Of a stretch of DNA of 64,000 nucleotides, positions 1-11,977 are shown piece after piece (the stretch's first letter is position 1; every line of letters starts with the position of its first letter). The notes below the pieces were generated by a model that searched no databases, was not told where the DNA came from, and worked only from the letters and a program-made list of their open reading frames with translations. The DNA is from Carettochelys insculpta. Its lineage: Eukaryota; Chordata; Testudines; Carettochelyidae. The DNA lies in the NCBI RefSeq assembly GCF_033958435.1, contig NC_134138.1, positions 192,855,298 through 192,919,297 of the forward strand, written 5' to 3'. The position numbers and the translations under genes are program-made.

Positions 1-690
1 TACCTGTAAAGGAGTGCCTCTAGTGACCCCAGGAGTGGCACCTCTCTGGCGCATTGTAAGGGGTGCTACATGCTGCCACCTCCCTCAGTTCTTTCTTGCT
101 GCTAATGGCAATACATGGAAGTGCTTTTGCTCCAGCTAACCACTGTAGCCCTTTGTTAGTACATTAGTGTTCACTGCTTTTGTGTACATAATTCTCTAGT
201 ACTTGAGTACCTGGATAATTCAAACCTTTGTTTTCCCTTTTGGGACTTCACTATGGTTGGAGTATGCCCTGATCCCCTGTTTTCAAATCCTGAGACACCT
301 CTAAATGTCCCATGCTACTGAGTGACCCACACAAGAGTTTCTTGTGCTGCCTGGGCGAAGGTCGCAGAAGTGACATGTGCAAGATTTGCCAGTCTTTCAA
401 GCCAAGGACCAAAAAGGAGTGGAACATTTTGGCTTCATGGCCTCCTCGTGAGGTTGACCCCATCTCCAGCACTGCTAAGACAATCAGACTTGGCATCAAT
501 CACCAAAGTCTCAGTGCATAGAACTCCAGTGGTACCTTCTACATCCAGCACTCGCGTGGGTTCCCACTGTACACAATCTCCAGGAGTGGTGAGGGAATGT
601 CTTCATGCATGCGCTCCTTCTAATTCCCTGGCAATTGAGTTCACACTCATCCTAGTCCTTCCCAAAAGCAGCCAATGAATGGGGGCATGC
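1..690 (+). mobile_element. DIRS-like retrotransposon, gag fragment
   Basis: The + strand at 312-430 reads through a gag-like segment containing SDPHKSFLCCLGEGRRSD followed by CKICQSF and a basic KPRTKKE stretch, the Cys/His-bearing signature I associate with vertebrate DIRS gag proteins. A frameshift moves the likely continuation into another frame (about 470-600). Sequence upstream of 312 looks like DIRS leader. It sits in the CLASP2 intron preceding the exon at 1481 and is not continuous with the RT-bearing fragment beyond that exon, so it is probably a separate 5'-end fragment. The family call rests on motif recognition only. Confidence 0.6.
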
Positions 691-1480
691 TAGAGCTTCA
701 CATAGCATGGGTTTTATGTATCACAAATGTGGCTGTGTGCAGTGTAGCCAACAAGTAGCACAATTGCAGAACCAGACCTTTTAGGGCAGAACCCTGTTCA
801 GCATCCCCATTTGTATTCACATGCTCTTGACCTGCAAGCTGTCAGCTCCCAGCTAATTACTGTAATAGTCCCACACAAAATCCTCTATTAGTTCAAGATT
901 CTGAGTTTTTGCCTTTTTTTCCTTAATTTTATATAAATAAGACTTAGTTTTAGAAGTAAAAATATATGTGCTGTTACAAAATAATTTTCTTTAATGAATG
1001 GAAAATCTGTCTGACAAACAAGAAGCAGAAAATTCCAGTGGAGAGCTGTGTGTTCAGAAATATTAACAAAATCTTCAGTAGTCTGTCACAGTTGGATGTG
1101 GAATAGCAATCACTGGAGAGATTGCAGGCTTGACCTAGCATCTGTTGCCAGATAGACTTGGAGCATGTTGATGTTTGTACTGTCAAAATGCAGAGGCTAG
1201 GCCAAATTATCACCCACATTTTCAGAAGAACTGCTTCCATTTAGGATCTGCATTTACAGGTTTTTTGAAAATTTGTCTGTAATGGTCTCTTCAGGTCCAA
1301 ATCCAGTTTTCAGTGTTGTAGAGACATAATTATATTATAATAACTAAATAAGTATACAAATAAGCATACTAATTTATTCATTTCACTGCAAGGTTCAACA
1401 GTAGAACTTTCAGAATTTGGACTGTACAAATATTTGTTTAAAAAACTGTTTTCTCTATTATTTTATTTAATCTATTTTAG
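691..1480 (+). other. CLASP2 intron, no recognised element
   Basis: This is AT-rich intronic sequence running into a polypyrimidine tract and the TTTTAG acceptor at 1475-1480. I see no gene or well-defined repeat. Confidence 0.6.
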
Positions 1481-1687
1481 GTGGTGAGGTCGGCTGAAGA
1501 AGCTGCTTCAATGCTGGCCACTTCCATTAGCCCAGATCAGTGCATCAAAGTACTTTGTCCCATTATCCAAACTGCAGATTACCCCATTAACCTGGCTGCA
1601 ATCAAAATGCAGACAAAAGTGATAGAGAGAGTATCTAAAGATACCCTTGCTCAGCTTTTACCAGAGATTGTGCCAGGTCTAATACAG
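1481..1687 (+). CDS. CLASP2: CLASP2, third-last coding exon
   Basis: The exon encodes 69 residues (VVRSAEEAASML ... LPEIVPGLIQ) of the C-terminal helical-repeat region of a CLIP-associating protein. CLASPs are microtubule plus-end proteins that suppress catastrophe; the C-terminal domain binds partners such as CLIP-170/115, LL5beta and CENP-E. The exon is bounded by TTTTAG at 1475-1480 and a GTAAGA donor at 1688, is 207 nt long, and starts and ends in phase 0. It joins in frame to the next exon (GYDNSESSV). CLASP1 and CLASP2 are nearly identical here, so the paralogue call depends on UBP1 lying downstream; CLASP1 instead neighbours TFCP2L1. The gene continues to the left of the window. Confidence 0.93.
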
Positions 1688-2019
1688 GTAAGAAACCATA
1701 GCAGATGTAAGCAATTTTAAAGTGCAAGTCTCTCATGCATATCACTCAACTCTTATTGAGAACTTGGGTTTGGGTAGTAGGTTGCTATTGTGGCTCTGGG
1801 ATGGGGTATATAAAGCCCACACAGAGGCCCAAGGAAAGGTTAAAGGGATCTTGAGACCTCTGTCCGATATACCTGGTCAACCTGAAGGCATGGTCAGGTT
1901 GAGGGAGGCACTCAAAACGAAGAGAGCATGACCTCACAACACTTCTGTTTGCCCGTGTGTAGGAGAAACATGTTAGTCTTTTACAGCTAAATACTTGATA
2001 TGTTCTAGATCAGCTCTGT

Positions 2020-2245
2020 AGGAGGATAGAAGTGAAGCAGGGGGGACAGACAACAGGAGCTGGAGAAGGCCATGAATAGAAGATAGGGAATAGGAGCAGT
2101 GAGGAGTGTGGGAAGGAGTAAGAGTAGAGAAGAAGGATTGGAGACAGGTGAGGGTGGCAGAGAAGAAGCTGAAGAAGAGAGGCTAAGAGCCAATGGGGAC
2201 CAGAAGAGGCTGAGCAGAAGAAGGGCAAAAAGGTCTCTAAACACT
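2020..2245. repeat. Purine-rich tract in CLASP2 intron
   Basis: The + strand is strongly purine-biased (repeated GAAGAAG, GAGGAG and AGAAGG blocks) for about 220 nt. ORFs on the opposite strand here are Ser/Leu/Pro low complexity and are not genes. The remainder of 1688-2560 shows no recognised feature. Confidence 0.6.
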
Positions 2246-2559
2246 AGAGAGCATCATTCTCCCTCCCCCCACCCAAGTATGTAATTTAACTTGGTAGTCC
2301 CGCTGTCCACAAATAGCTGTGAAACCAACCGGCAAAGTGTGCATATCATCCTCCTTTAATGATGCTTCACATTAGGGGGTGGCAACCTGCTGCTGCTGAC
2401 AGTTATCTCATGAGCTCTGGTGGTAGATGTCTTTGGACCTTATGTTCCAAACTTGGGGATTAAGTTGAGTCTATAATATTTGGTAGAGGGCATTGAAAAG
2501 AATTAGGAAGTTACACTTTTAAGAAACCTCTGTTAAACAGATGTTAAAGTTATGATGTC

Positions 2560-3682
2560 ATGCCCTCAAAAGTTAGGAAATTCCAGAAATAAGATTGCAC
2601 AAGCAACCATATGAGAACCTCCTTCTACAAGGACCTCTGACAGGAGAGAATGTCTTTGTAAGAAGAGCATTGCCTCTCAAGAAGAGAGCCAAAGATCGTG
2701 TTCCTTAGCAACAGCAAGGGAAAGGAATTTACATCTGCTTTTTTCTGATCCCCCAAGAAGAATGATAGCCTGATACCCACCCTGGACCTCAGAAACTTCA
2801 ACAAGTGCGTAAGAAATCAAGAACATGAGCTAACTCCAGGGGCTATCCTTTCCTTGTTCTGGGGAGATTGATGTATGACTGTCAATTTAATGTTTATTTT
2901 CATGTAAGAGACAACCTTTGTTTCAAGGGTTTGAAGCTCTGTGTGGAGACATGACATTATCAGTCCACGGTCTTTCCTTTTGGTTTATCCAAAGCCCTGA
3001 AAGTCTTGACCAAGCACCTTACAGTAATTGATGCATTCCTCCAACATCAAGGGAAAACTGTATGGTCTCTTGCAGTTGTTCTCTGAGGAAAGATCCTGTT
3101 TTGAGTGGTGCCTAGCAGCCAGTTGTCCAAATATAGGTAGATAAATGTTCCTAAGGCTGTTGGAGCTGATGGCCTCTTTGACCAACATGTCACCCTTTTT
3201 GCATGTCCGAACATGAACAGATTAATTACACGCTAAATGTACATGACCTTTGAAGGAGAGTGTACTTAAAGCTTGTTTGATGAGGAAACAAGGACAGTAG
3301 CTTTTGGGGGTTGGGGGGAAGGGATCCTTTGCTCCCTACATTAGTTGCTATCATTGCCTCCAGTCTAGAACAGTGTGTGCATTATCTACCATTGGTTACA
3401 TGGCATTTGGAACACCTGGGAGTGAGCCCTGAAAACTTTTCATTTCTCTCTGCATCATCAAATAGTACAGCCGCTTACAGAGTAAACAGGGAGGAGTGCA
3501 TTCTGAGTGTAGACCAGAACATTTTGTGTATGGAGCATGCAGGACAAAATCTAACAAGATGCTTTTGCTTCTTGACCGGGAGAACATGAAGGGAGACATC
3601 TTGGGCAGGAGATCTCGGGATCAACTTGAGCAGTCGTTGAAACCTGCTCTCACCAGTTCCATATTATGCAGAAGGAAATACC
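2560..3682 (+). mobile_element. DIRS-like retrotransposon, RT/RNase H remnant
   Basis: Broken + strand frames give reverse-transcriptase blocks in order. Near 2745-2815 there is PKKNDSLIPTLDLRNFNK, matching the IPKK...LDLR.LNK block of DIRS reverse transcriptases. Near 2970-3060 the sequence corresponds to an LPFGLSKALKVLTK block with stops and shifts. From 3430 to 3640 there is a degenerate RNase H-like stretch with a LTGREHEG segment resembling the LPG.EN..AD box. Many stops make it non-functional. It appears to resume as the tyrosine-recombinase remnant at 4640-5720, separated by foldback elements. Confidence 0.6.
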
Positions 3683-3935
3683 GGGTGTGTCTACTCTAGG
3701 AACTAACTTCAAGGTTAACTTCGAAGTTACACACTACATTGAAGTAGCCAGCAGAGAGTCTACACACATTTTTTTCCCAGCTTCAGAGTCCTTACTCTGT
3801 TCCCATGAATTGGAGTAGTGCCCTACTTCAGAGTTTAACTTCGAAGTAGGGTGTGTGTAGACGCTCTACTTCAAAGTTGCTTATTTTGAAGTAAGCAACT
3901 TTGAAGTTATTTTTGTAGTGCTGACACAGCCACCC
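3683..3935 (+). mobile_element. Foldback MITE inserted in DIRS remnant
   Basis: The element begins GGGTGTGTCTACTCTAGG and ends with a degenerate inverse of the same sequence. It carries many TTCGAAGT-type palindromic blocks (AACTTCGAAGTTA at 3718, and CTTCGAAGTAGGG near 3840). A related copy in the opposite orientation is nested at 24688-24930. It is non-coding and I did not assign a superfamily. Confidence 0.65.
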
Positions 3936-4054
3936 AATAATAGCTTTGCATGCTCCCAAGGGCAGGGGGGGAAAAAAAGGCAAGCATATTGCACAGATGC
4001 ACACAAATAAGTGTTCTTTTTGAAATTTTTCAGTGGAACAGCTTTTAATAGTCT

Positions 4055-4250
4055 CAGTGGAAATGTCTACATCGCAGTTAAAAACCTGTGATTGACACAG
4101 GTTTGGACTTTGAGGCTATTTAATTGCAGTGTAGTTGGAGACCCAGTGAGGTGGGAGGTTGCCAGAGCTTGGGCTGCAGCCTGGGCTGAATCGTCTACAC
4201 AATTGAAGCGTCTCATAGCCTGAGTCAGCAGGCATGGGACTCTCCATGCT
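4055..4250. mobile_element. Short TIR element (MITE) fragment
   Basis: GTCTACATCGCAGTTAAAAA near 4060 and TTTAATTGCAGTGTAG near 4118 are inverted versions of each other, followed by a degenerate second half (CGTCTACACAATTGAAGC near 4190 and GAGTCAGCAGGCATGG). This matches a common turtle-type MITE as I remember it. The flanks to 3935 and 4640 hold no gene. Confidence 0.5.
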
Positions 4251-4639
4251 GTCTTGGTACCCTGATCCCCTTAAGCTAGCCAGAGAAATGCTGTACTTGT
4301 TGCCCTTTGTCTTCAGCCCTTCTGTCTCACAGCAAGAAAGGATTGTGCAACCACACCCAGTAACTCCCCTTGCCCAGTATGGAATAATCTGCTGAATTAT
4401 GTGGAGCATTTCTCCTCTTGGAGGATGCAGACCCTCTTACAGTCCGTGAACAGTTCCACCATAAGTTGCTGTAAACAAAAATGAAAAAGGTTTATTATCT
4501 AGGTGATTGGTTGGAGAACTCATGCCATCCTGAGCTGATGATCCTTCAATCCTAGAGTTCTGTACTTGATGTCGCAGAGCTTAAATTCAACCTCATTTAA
4601 AGTTTATAATGTATATACTTACTGCAGTTACAGTAAGGA

Positions 4640-5720
4640 TGAACATCTCTCATCCTGTAGTTGCCAAGTTTAAGAGGTTACTTATGAACATGGTAAATTC
4701 ATTTGCCCCACTACAAAGCCCCCACTTTCATGGAACATAAATCTTGTCTTAACGAAATGGATGGGTTGACCTTGCTTAAGCTTCTTTTGAACACTTCATT
4801 GATCAAAATGGCCTTTCTTACAGCAATTGCATCAGTTAAGCAAGGAACTGAGCTTAATGTTTCACTGTTTGCTATACTGTGGGCCACAAGCACGAAAGTC
4901 ATAAGGAGGCCGCATCTTATCTTTGCTCTTAAGTCCGTCTCAGACTGCCACCAGTCTCACTGCATTTGCCTAACTACGTTACTCCCTTTTCCAAGTTTGG
5001 GTAAACTTCCCCTAACTTAGATGTCAAGAGGATGCTCTATTTTTATCTGTAAAAGATCTAGCCCTTTAAAGGAATCCAATAAGTTCTGCATTGCCTATGG
5101 GAAGAGATGTCAGGAAATACTCGTTACCAAATAGATTTTCACATTAGATTAGGAGCTGTTTAGAACACTGCTGCATTTTAGCTGGAAAATCAGTATCCTG
5201 TGATTTAAAGCCCTTGTCCCTGAAAACCAATGCAGCTTCTGTGGCATGTCTTAGTAAAGATTCCCTTGTGAGACAACTAAAGCAGCAAGTTGGAATTCAG
5301 TGCCCATTTTTACAAAGCACTGCCCCTCAACCACAGAGTTGCGTTCTGATGCTCAGTTTAGGAGAGCAGCACTACGGTTTGTATTTAGCTAAGAACTCCT
5401 CAATCACCATTACCCTGATGTAGCATTGCCTGGGGAGGTGCACAGAGATACATGCTGAAGAAAGAGATTACTGAACAGAAGCTATTCTTCTTGCTACCTA
5501 CCCACTTCCTTTCTACTTCAGAGTTCTGTGTAATGTCCAGACTCTAAAGTTAGAGGGAAGAAATCAGGGTTTCTGGTGGATGTACTCTTGTGCAGCAGGA
5601 CAACAATGGTTCACACATGCAAGCTATCTCATGTGCTTCTCAGTGAGCATGGATTTTCAAGCCAGATCTACAACTTTACTGTTGAGGTACCATACTCCAC
5701 AAGTGTGAACAAACAGAGAT
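4640..5720 (+). mobile_element. DIRS-like retrotransposon, tyrosine recombinase remnant
   Basis: The region 4860-5140 aligns by eye with the recombinase block that reads like KVVSDFH..Q...LPT in related elements; here it is LKSVSDCHQSHCICLTT, followed by a YGKRCQG-like end. Near 5270-5370 are KAASWNSV and FTKHC, the C-terminal segment where an active recombinase carries the nucleophilic Tyr; Cys occupies that place here. Stops and frameshifts are frequent. Together with 2560-3682 this is likely one old DIRS insertion in the CLASP2 intron. Confidence 0.62.
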
Positions 5721-5922
5721 GACTCTCAAAGAACGAGAATTATTTATAAATATCCTCTGTTTATTTGGACAGGTTTAATTTTGGCATTTCCTAAGTTTGG
5801 CGTGCTTCCCTTAGTAACCTGAACATTTGTTCATTGTGGGAGTGTTTTGTGTGTCTGTAAAAAGAAATATCTCAGTATTTTAGACACATGGCAGCTATTA
5901 ATATTAATTTCCTTTTTTCTAG

Positions 5923-6039
5923 GGTTATGATAATTCAGAGAGCAGTGTTCGTAAGGCTTGTGTTTTCTGCCTTGTAGCCATTCATGCAGTAATTGGCGAT
6001 GAACTAAAACCACATCTCAGTCAACTCACTGGCAGTAAA
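5923..6039 (+). CDS. CLASP2: CLASP2, penultimate coding exon
   Basis: The exon encodes 39 residues (GYDNSESSVRKACVF ... LSQLTGSK) of the CLASP C-terminal domain. The acceptor is CCTTTTTTCTAG ending at 5922 and the donor is GTAAGT at 6040. It is 117 nt long and phase 0 on both sides. It joins upstream to ...PGLIQ and downstream to MKLLNLYIK without a break. Both flanking introns are repeat-invaded, but the exon itself is clean. Confidence 0.94.
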
Positions 6040-6329
6040 GTAAGTGGAATATACCATTTACGGAAATATTCTCTCCTAATTACATGTATATGTCTACAGT
6101 GTAGTTATGAGCAACTGTTAAAACTAAGGAAAGTATTATATGAAAGACTAATAACCCAGGTTGCTGAACCTACTCGCAAATAGAGGATCAAGGTGACTTT
6201 GATATGAGACTCAAACATATGCAAATCATAAATCCTTTATGCAGGTGAAGTTCTCACTGATGTATTAAAAAATGCTGTATTAGCCACATGTTCTGCTGCG
6301 TTAACTTAGACTTGGTGATGTTATAGTTA

Positions 6330-6425
6330 GCTCAAAAGTGCAGCTGTTAGTCTTTAAAGTGCTACCTGACTGCTTTTTTTTTTTGGTAGAATCCAGGCTA
6401 ACACAGCTATTTCTCTTTCACTGGT
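6330..6425 (+). mobile_element. PLE-family terminal repeat fragment
   Basis: It contains TTAGTCTTTAAAGTGCTACC, TGACTGCTTTTTTT and the trailing AGGCTAACACAGCTATTTCTC, the same terminal sequence as the copies at 12.4, 21.4 and 22.6 kb. The hammerhead-like part is missing. Confidence 0.65.
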
Positions 6426-6429
6426 AAAA

Positions 6430-8239
6430 TTACCCGTTCAAGTAAGCTCAATGGCAATCAATCAGAAGTGTGCCATACAAATGTTCAAGTTAATATCAAG
6501 TTGACTGAGATCCTGTTAGAAAAATCCTAGTACACAAGATTCCCCTCCACACTTTTTTTTTTTGCCGTCTTACCTTTAAGGTTCACAGTGGAGGGACAGG
6601 CGCACACACACTCCTAAGCCCCCATTCATGCATGGGGAGAGGTGACAGATGCACATTTCTATATACCTTTCTTACATGGAGAGCAGCGGATGACTGACTG
6701 ATTTGGCCCTACCAGCCCTGTGCTTTCTGCCCTCCATGCCTGGCTGGGTCCCCCAGGAGAGAGACACTTCTTTGGTACCTGGTGATGTGTCTTCCTGAGA
6801 TGATACTCTGGGGGAGGGTTACAGACCCTCCCCGGATATCTATTAGGGTTCACTCCAAAATGTGGCCAGAAGCTGCTCTAGCCCGAGGCAATGCAGGATG
6901 GGAGGTGAGGGATGACTTGGCCTATGTCTTTGCAGAGCTCATTTTTATTCCCTACTCTCCCTCATCACAGGAAACAGCTTGTCCCTGCCTGCCTGCACAA
7001 AGTCAAAAGGCAGATAACTCCAGGTTGCTGCCAGTCACTGGCATAACCTAGCTGCCTCCCAACCCTCGGCTCCAGTGCGGGCAGGAAGGGGTTAAATCCT
7101 AAGGTTGCATTGTGTACCAGGGAACTTGGCTATAGGGCTTCCAACCACTCTGCCAGAAAGGCGGCTCAGTAGGGGAAGGAGCGGCACCTTGCTTGTGGGG
7201 GCACGAAGCGCTGGAGAAGGTGGGAATGTGTGAGGAGGGTGCTAAGCCCCTGCCTGTGGAGGCTGCTGAGGAGCCTACAGATTTAGGGTGTGAACAGACA
7301 GGAAATCACTCCCCACCCCCACCCCCCACATCTCCAGAGCCACAATGTCAGTGTTGTGACGTGCTTTGACACATGGAGGGCTCAGTTCCTCCTGGCCTGT
7401 GCTGCAAACCAGGGGGCCTTTCCTGTGGCACTGGCCCAACCAGAGCAGTGGAGGAAGGAAGGAGCCTGGCTATCGGTGATCTGAGTGCTCCAATCAAGGG
7501 CTTGTTCTCAACAAAGTTCTAGAATCCCACTCGGGGGGGAGAGGATATGGAGGAGCAGCAGGGCTGGGTTCATGGGGAATGAAGGGACATAACAGGAAGA
7601 GAGAAGATGAGAGGGGGAGCATGTAAAGGGCTGATGGGTGGGCAGCCTAGATAACATCAACAGTCACTGCCTGATGCCTGCCAGTGTACGCCAACTTCTA
7701 CTCTCAGTGCTCCACCAGTGCTGGCCAGAAATGGGATGAGGGCAGGGCCCTACCGACTGAGAGCTGTTGTGCAGTAAAGGTTGAACTGATGAACAAGGAG
7801 GAGGGCTGGCCATGTGTGCTGCATCACCACCCCACCACCAGCACTGCATATCCTCCTCCATTGTTGGCCACTTGACCCCTCACTCATCACTGGTGTGTGG
7901 GCAGCTGGCAAGCAGGGATCCAGCTAGCAGCAGGACCTGTAGTACTGATGCTGGAGGGAGACAAAATATGTGGCCATTTGTGAGAGAAAATCGGGACGCC
8001 TGCTGGGCTTAAATATAGGCCTGTCTCTTTAAAAATGGGACATCTGGTCACTTTATAGTTCCTTCTGCCTCATGAGGATCAGTGACTTGGATCTGCCTCG
8101 GCCTAGTTTGTGTGTCCTAACCACACAAGGGAGTTGATCTCACATACCCTGTCAAAATGACTATCTGTTGTCATAAATGGCTGTGAATTTCTGCTAAAAG
8201 TGACAGTAGTCACTGGGCTAGGGGAAAAAAAAAAAGGGT
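6430..8239. other. CLASP2 last intron, unresolved repeat-like sequence
   Basis: This is moderately GC-rich sequence with C-rich low complexity near 7305-7330. At 8020-8050 the phrase GGGACATCTGGTCACTTTAT resembles the terminus of a GGTGACCAGATGTCCC-type DNA transposon, so part of the interval may be a non-autonomous element. ORFs here look spurious. Confidence 0.4.
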
Positions 8240-8410
8240 AACTCTATAGCCAGGTGATTAGATCATCCATCTTGGGTGTGGGAGACCCCAGTTCATGTTT
8301 CTGCTCCACATCAGGCAGAGGAAGGTCATGAATCTAGATCTCCTGTGTTTCAGAAGAGACCATAAGTACTGGGCTAAAGTTCATAAATGACTTCTGTTCT
8401 CTTTCACCCT
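8240..8410 (+). mobile_element. tRNA-derived SINE fragment (probable)
   Basis: CCAGGTGATTAGATCATCCA, then GGGTGTGGGAGACCCC and AGTTCATGTTTCTGCTCC, resemble a degenerate tRNA-like Pol III head (A-box-like and B-box-like GTTC segments) as in amniote tRNA-SINEs. It does not fold as a functional tRNA. Confidence 0.45.
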
Positions 8411-8747
8411 CTTCCAGGCCTTTTGTGACTGTAGTCCTTTATCTTTGTAAAACTGTCCAAAACTGAAAAGAAAAATGTTTGGGTTGAACACATCGTTTTT
8501 TCAATTTTCCTCAATTTTTTCAGACTTTCTAATTTGCCAAAAAAAGTCATTTTCAGTTTGACCTGAAATACCAAAAAAAAAATTTCAGAATTTCCAGCAA
8601 AGCAAAGAATTAATTATTAATTCAGCTTTATTCAGAAATTTCTTCAGCGTATTCTTACCCATGCTGATAGACTATTTTAGAATTTTTAGTATTAAACTTT
8701 GTTTCTATTACATGTTAAACAAATTTATTTCTGAATTAAATCCGCAG

Positions 8748-8834
8748 ATGAAATTATTGAACCTTTACATCAAACGTGCACAAACGGGCTCTGGAGCAGG
8801 TGACACAGCAGCAGATGTTTCTGGACAAAGCTAA
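8748..8834 (+). CDS. CLASP2: CLASP2, last coding exon with stop
   Basis: The acceptor is AAATCCGCAG ending at 8747. Twenty-eight codons (MKLLNLYIKRAQTG ... DVSGQS) then TAA at 8832-8834 give the canonical C-terminus of CLASP proteins. The reading frame continues phase 0 from the exon ending at 6039. The three CLASP2 exons in the window encode the last 136 residues. The same-strand ORF extending to 9054 is in another frame and is not used. Confidence 0.95.
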   Translation: MKLLNLYIKRAQTGSGAGDTAADVSGQS

Positions 8835-10912
8835 TGAAACTGACGACAGTGAAGTAGGTCTCCTAAAGAAAGGACAGACACTCATCAGTGGAAGGAAAAC
8901 TCTCTCTCACACCCACACACACACACATTTTGGAACTCTTTTTTATTTGTTTTTGTTTTCTTTTTTGTTATTTTTTTCAGCTTATGGCTGCCTTCAGCCT
9001 GCATGTGACTGTTGCAGTAGAATTATTCCAAATCCAAGGAGAAAACAGTATTAATATCATCTGATTGAAACAAAATAAATTTTAAAAATCTAATCCATCA
9101 CTTTCCCTGTTCACACTTCTCTGTGTCTTCCCATTAACTTTTGCCAGTGTTATGACTGTATTAAAAAAAAAACTTTAAAAATGCTAATTAAACGGGAATG
9201 CTTTAAGCTTTAAAAGTTAAAATTAAATTCTTTTGCTTTTTTTGGCTAAAGCAAAACATGCCATTTTATTGCTGTTTTGTTTAAATATATGCTTTTGTAG
9301 AAAGAGGAAATTATATGAAACAAGGTAGAACTAATCTGAACTGCAACTAGACTCAGTTGCTGTGTTGGTGGTACGTCATGTTGTTTGCATCTTGTTTGGG
9401 ATATTCTGGAGTATGAGCATTATGCCCACAAAAAAAAAAACACACACACACACAACTGGATTGATCCAGTTCTTTGAAAGTGATATTGTTCATTGGTTGT
9501 ATGTTTGTCTCATAAATAAGCATTTAGTGTGAGCAGTAGAGGACCAGTACAGCTAGCACATTCTGTTGTGGAAGACAGCCCATTCAGGGTCCAGTGTTGC
9601 AGAACTGGTGGTAGTGTGGCAGTCTGCTTTCTAGCAGCAGAAAAAACGATTACTTGATGGACATGAACCATCCTTGTCACCATCCTTTCTTCAAGCAGGA
9701 TGCTTCAGAGTGGAGTGCTCTGCCCACGCATGCGCAGTATGTATTTATCTTTATCACAGAATTTTCCTCTCAACCTAGTTGCTGGAATCAGTAGTATCAT
9801 AACTCACATGGGAAGTATATGACAATAGTGCAGAGAACTCTTCATTTGTTATCTTTTTAAAAAGCACTATGACATTCTGCACTGAATTTTAAGGTGTGGG
9901 TGAGAATCACAAGCGCAATGAATCTTGACACTTTTTTCAAACGTTTTGGATAAATTGGGAAAACTGCACCAAATTATTTGCATGGTTTTCTTGAATAGCA
10001 TCATCAAGACCTCTCTGGATTAAGGTGTGAAAATGTTTTCAGGTTGGGTGTTTTATTTTTCAAATTTTAGTTTATTGTGAATAATGTTGTTTTGTATTTA
10101 TGATCATGGAAAGCGAGAACAAAAATCAAGTAAAGATTTGTCACTGAGTATCTTCCATTTCTCAGATATAATCAACAAGCTACTTAGCTGAGAGCTGGAG
10201 GGGAAAAGAGCTCCCTTTTCAGGAATGGTGGAATCTGAAGGGTTTTTTTGTTTGTTTTTTACCATGGTATTCTCTAATTTTCGGAAATGTGTCCTGATAA
10301 GAGAGAAAATAGCAGTGCCAAGGATGATGATCTGTGCTAGGCTAAAATTCTCTCTACCTCGTCAGGGTGATTACTTTTGACTGAGCTGCTGCCCATTGTG
10401 CTTGTGAAAAAACTGTCTGTAGAAATCTTTTGAAATTATTTTTTCAAATCACCATTTGCTGCTGTGCATTTAAAGCCCTGTTCTTTATCGTGTAACCAAA
10501 TATCATAAGGACCTGCTAATGCACTTCAATTACTGTTACCTTAAACAAAAGTGGAGCTGGATACTTGCAATTGTATACTTTGAGAGGTCATTTTCTCTTA
10601 ATCTGAAGTTACTCTGACAGAGGAAGTTGAAACATGGTTATCAAAGAAGCAGTTTGCTGTTGCTGTGTTTTTGTTTTTGTGGTGGGGGGATGTAGAAATG
10701 TATGTATGAACTTTTAAAAAAGTAAAATTCTCATTTGTCACTGGCCTCTTTGGTTTTAGCAGCAGCTGCGTCAGGAAAGTAGTATCTCCCCTTTCTGTCC
10801 TCCCTTATATGCAACATTCTTAGTTTTCTACTGTTTAATTACATTGTGTATTTATAGTTCTTTGCTTACCATTGTGCATATACTGGCAATAAAATGTACA
10901 TAACATTAGTTG
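8835..10912 (+). other. CLASP2: CLASP2 3' UTR (inferred extent)
   Basis: The sequence after the stop is AT-rich with few recognisable repeats apart from (CA)n runs near 8909-8927 and 9438-9455. The first AATAAA-type hexamer is near 9073; a well-placed one at 10888-10893 precedes a T/G-rich stretch and is my preferred end. Further AATAAA motifs near 12860 and 13190 could mark longer isoforms. The extent is inferred; only RNA data would fix it. Confidence 0.5.
10888..10893 (+). promoter_or_regulatory. Candidate CLASP2 poly(A) signal AATAAA
   Basis: AATAAA lies in GGCAATAAAATGTACATAAC, about 2.05 kb past the stop codon, with GT/T-rich sequence downstream (10935-10950). Confidence 0.45.
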
Positions 10913-11278
10913 AAAAAAATTAATAATGTATGCAGGTTGTTTTCTGTTATATTTAATCATCTTATGTTAAAGATGATAGATGCAGTAGACACCAGTATTG
11001 GGTTTAAAAGATTCTGCATAATTGTTGAGCATCCAGAGTGCTGCTTTTTACACATATTATTTCCATATCTAAACTGGCATTAAAAAGCATGCTATAAAGC
11101 CTACCAAATTAATATAGTTCCATCAGACCAAAATAGCAGATTCAGAGATTGACTAGAATTTTTTATGATCACCGGTTTTTAATTTTCACAGGCCTATTAA
11201 TTCTTATTCACTTAGGTGGAGACTGCATCACTTAGGATTAATTTTAAGATGTTTTGAAGTATACCATTCCTCATAAAG

Positions 11279-11977
11279 CACCATTTCTTAAACTGGGGGT
11301 CTGTGGACACCTTAAGGTGCCGGAAGGTGCTCCAGGCATCCGTGGGACTTGCTGATCAATTCCTCCACCTTCCCTTCCTCATTTGCTCCCCCTCCCAGTG
11401 CCTCATACACACTAGAAGTCCAGCAGTGCAGTAGGGCTAAGGCAGACTTCTTATCTGTCCTGGCTCAGCACTGCTCCCAGAAGCATATAAAACATCCTTA
11501 CGTGTTACGGGGTTGGGACTGGAGGGCTTCATACGCTACACCTTCCCCAAATACTGGCTCCACAGCTCCCATTGCCAGAAACTGCAGAAGCTGCCGGGTG
11601 CTGCCTGTGAACAGGCACATTGCACTAAGATTTCCTGGCCCTCCCGTCTGGAAGATGCTGCCAGAGGGATGTGCTAGTCACTTCTGGGAGCCCCCTGAGA
11701 TAAGTGCTCCCCTTGCCCCTCCTACACTCAGCCTCCCTCCCAGAGCCACAACCCTTCCTGCACTCCCAATCCCCTGTCCCAGCTTAGTGAAAGTGAGTGA
11801 GGGTGGAGCGAATGAGCAGAGGAGAGCAGGGGAGTGAGCAGGATTGAGGCTTCAGACAATGGGCAAAGCCTTGGGGAAGGGGATAGGGCAAAGGCTGACC
11901 GGGAAGGTTGGGGTTCCCAGAAAATTTTTAAATCAAAATAGGAAGCTTCAGGGTTTGCTAAAGTTTGAAAACTGCTA
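11279..11977 (+). mobile_element. hAT-type non-autonomous DNA transposon
   Basis: The left end CACCATTTCTTAAACTGGGG and right end AAGTTTGAAAACTGCTA are degenerate inverted repeats of the TTCTCAAACT type seen in hAT elements. An 8-bp target duplication is likely: TCATAAAG (11271-11278) against TTATGAAG (11978-11985), 6 of 8 matching. The interior is GC-rich; its ORFs on both strands are composition artefacts. Confidence 0.6.

Noticed and set aside
8240..8410. Possible tRNA gene
   Set aside because: Only degenerate A-box and B-box-like sequence; no cloverleaf, so it is a SINE remnant at best.
8776..9054. 92-codon + strand ORF at the CLASP2 end
   Set aside because: It is in a different frame from the CLASP2 exon and runs into (CA)n and the 3' UTR.
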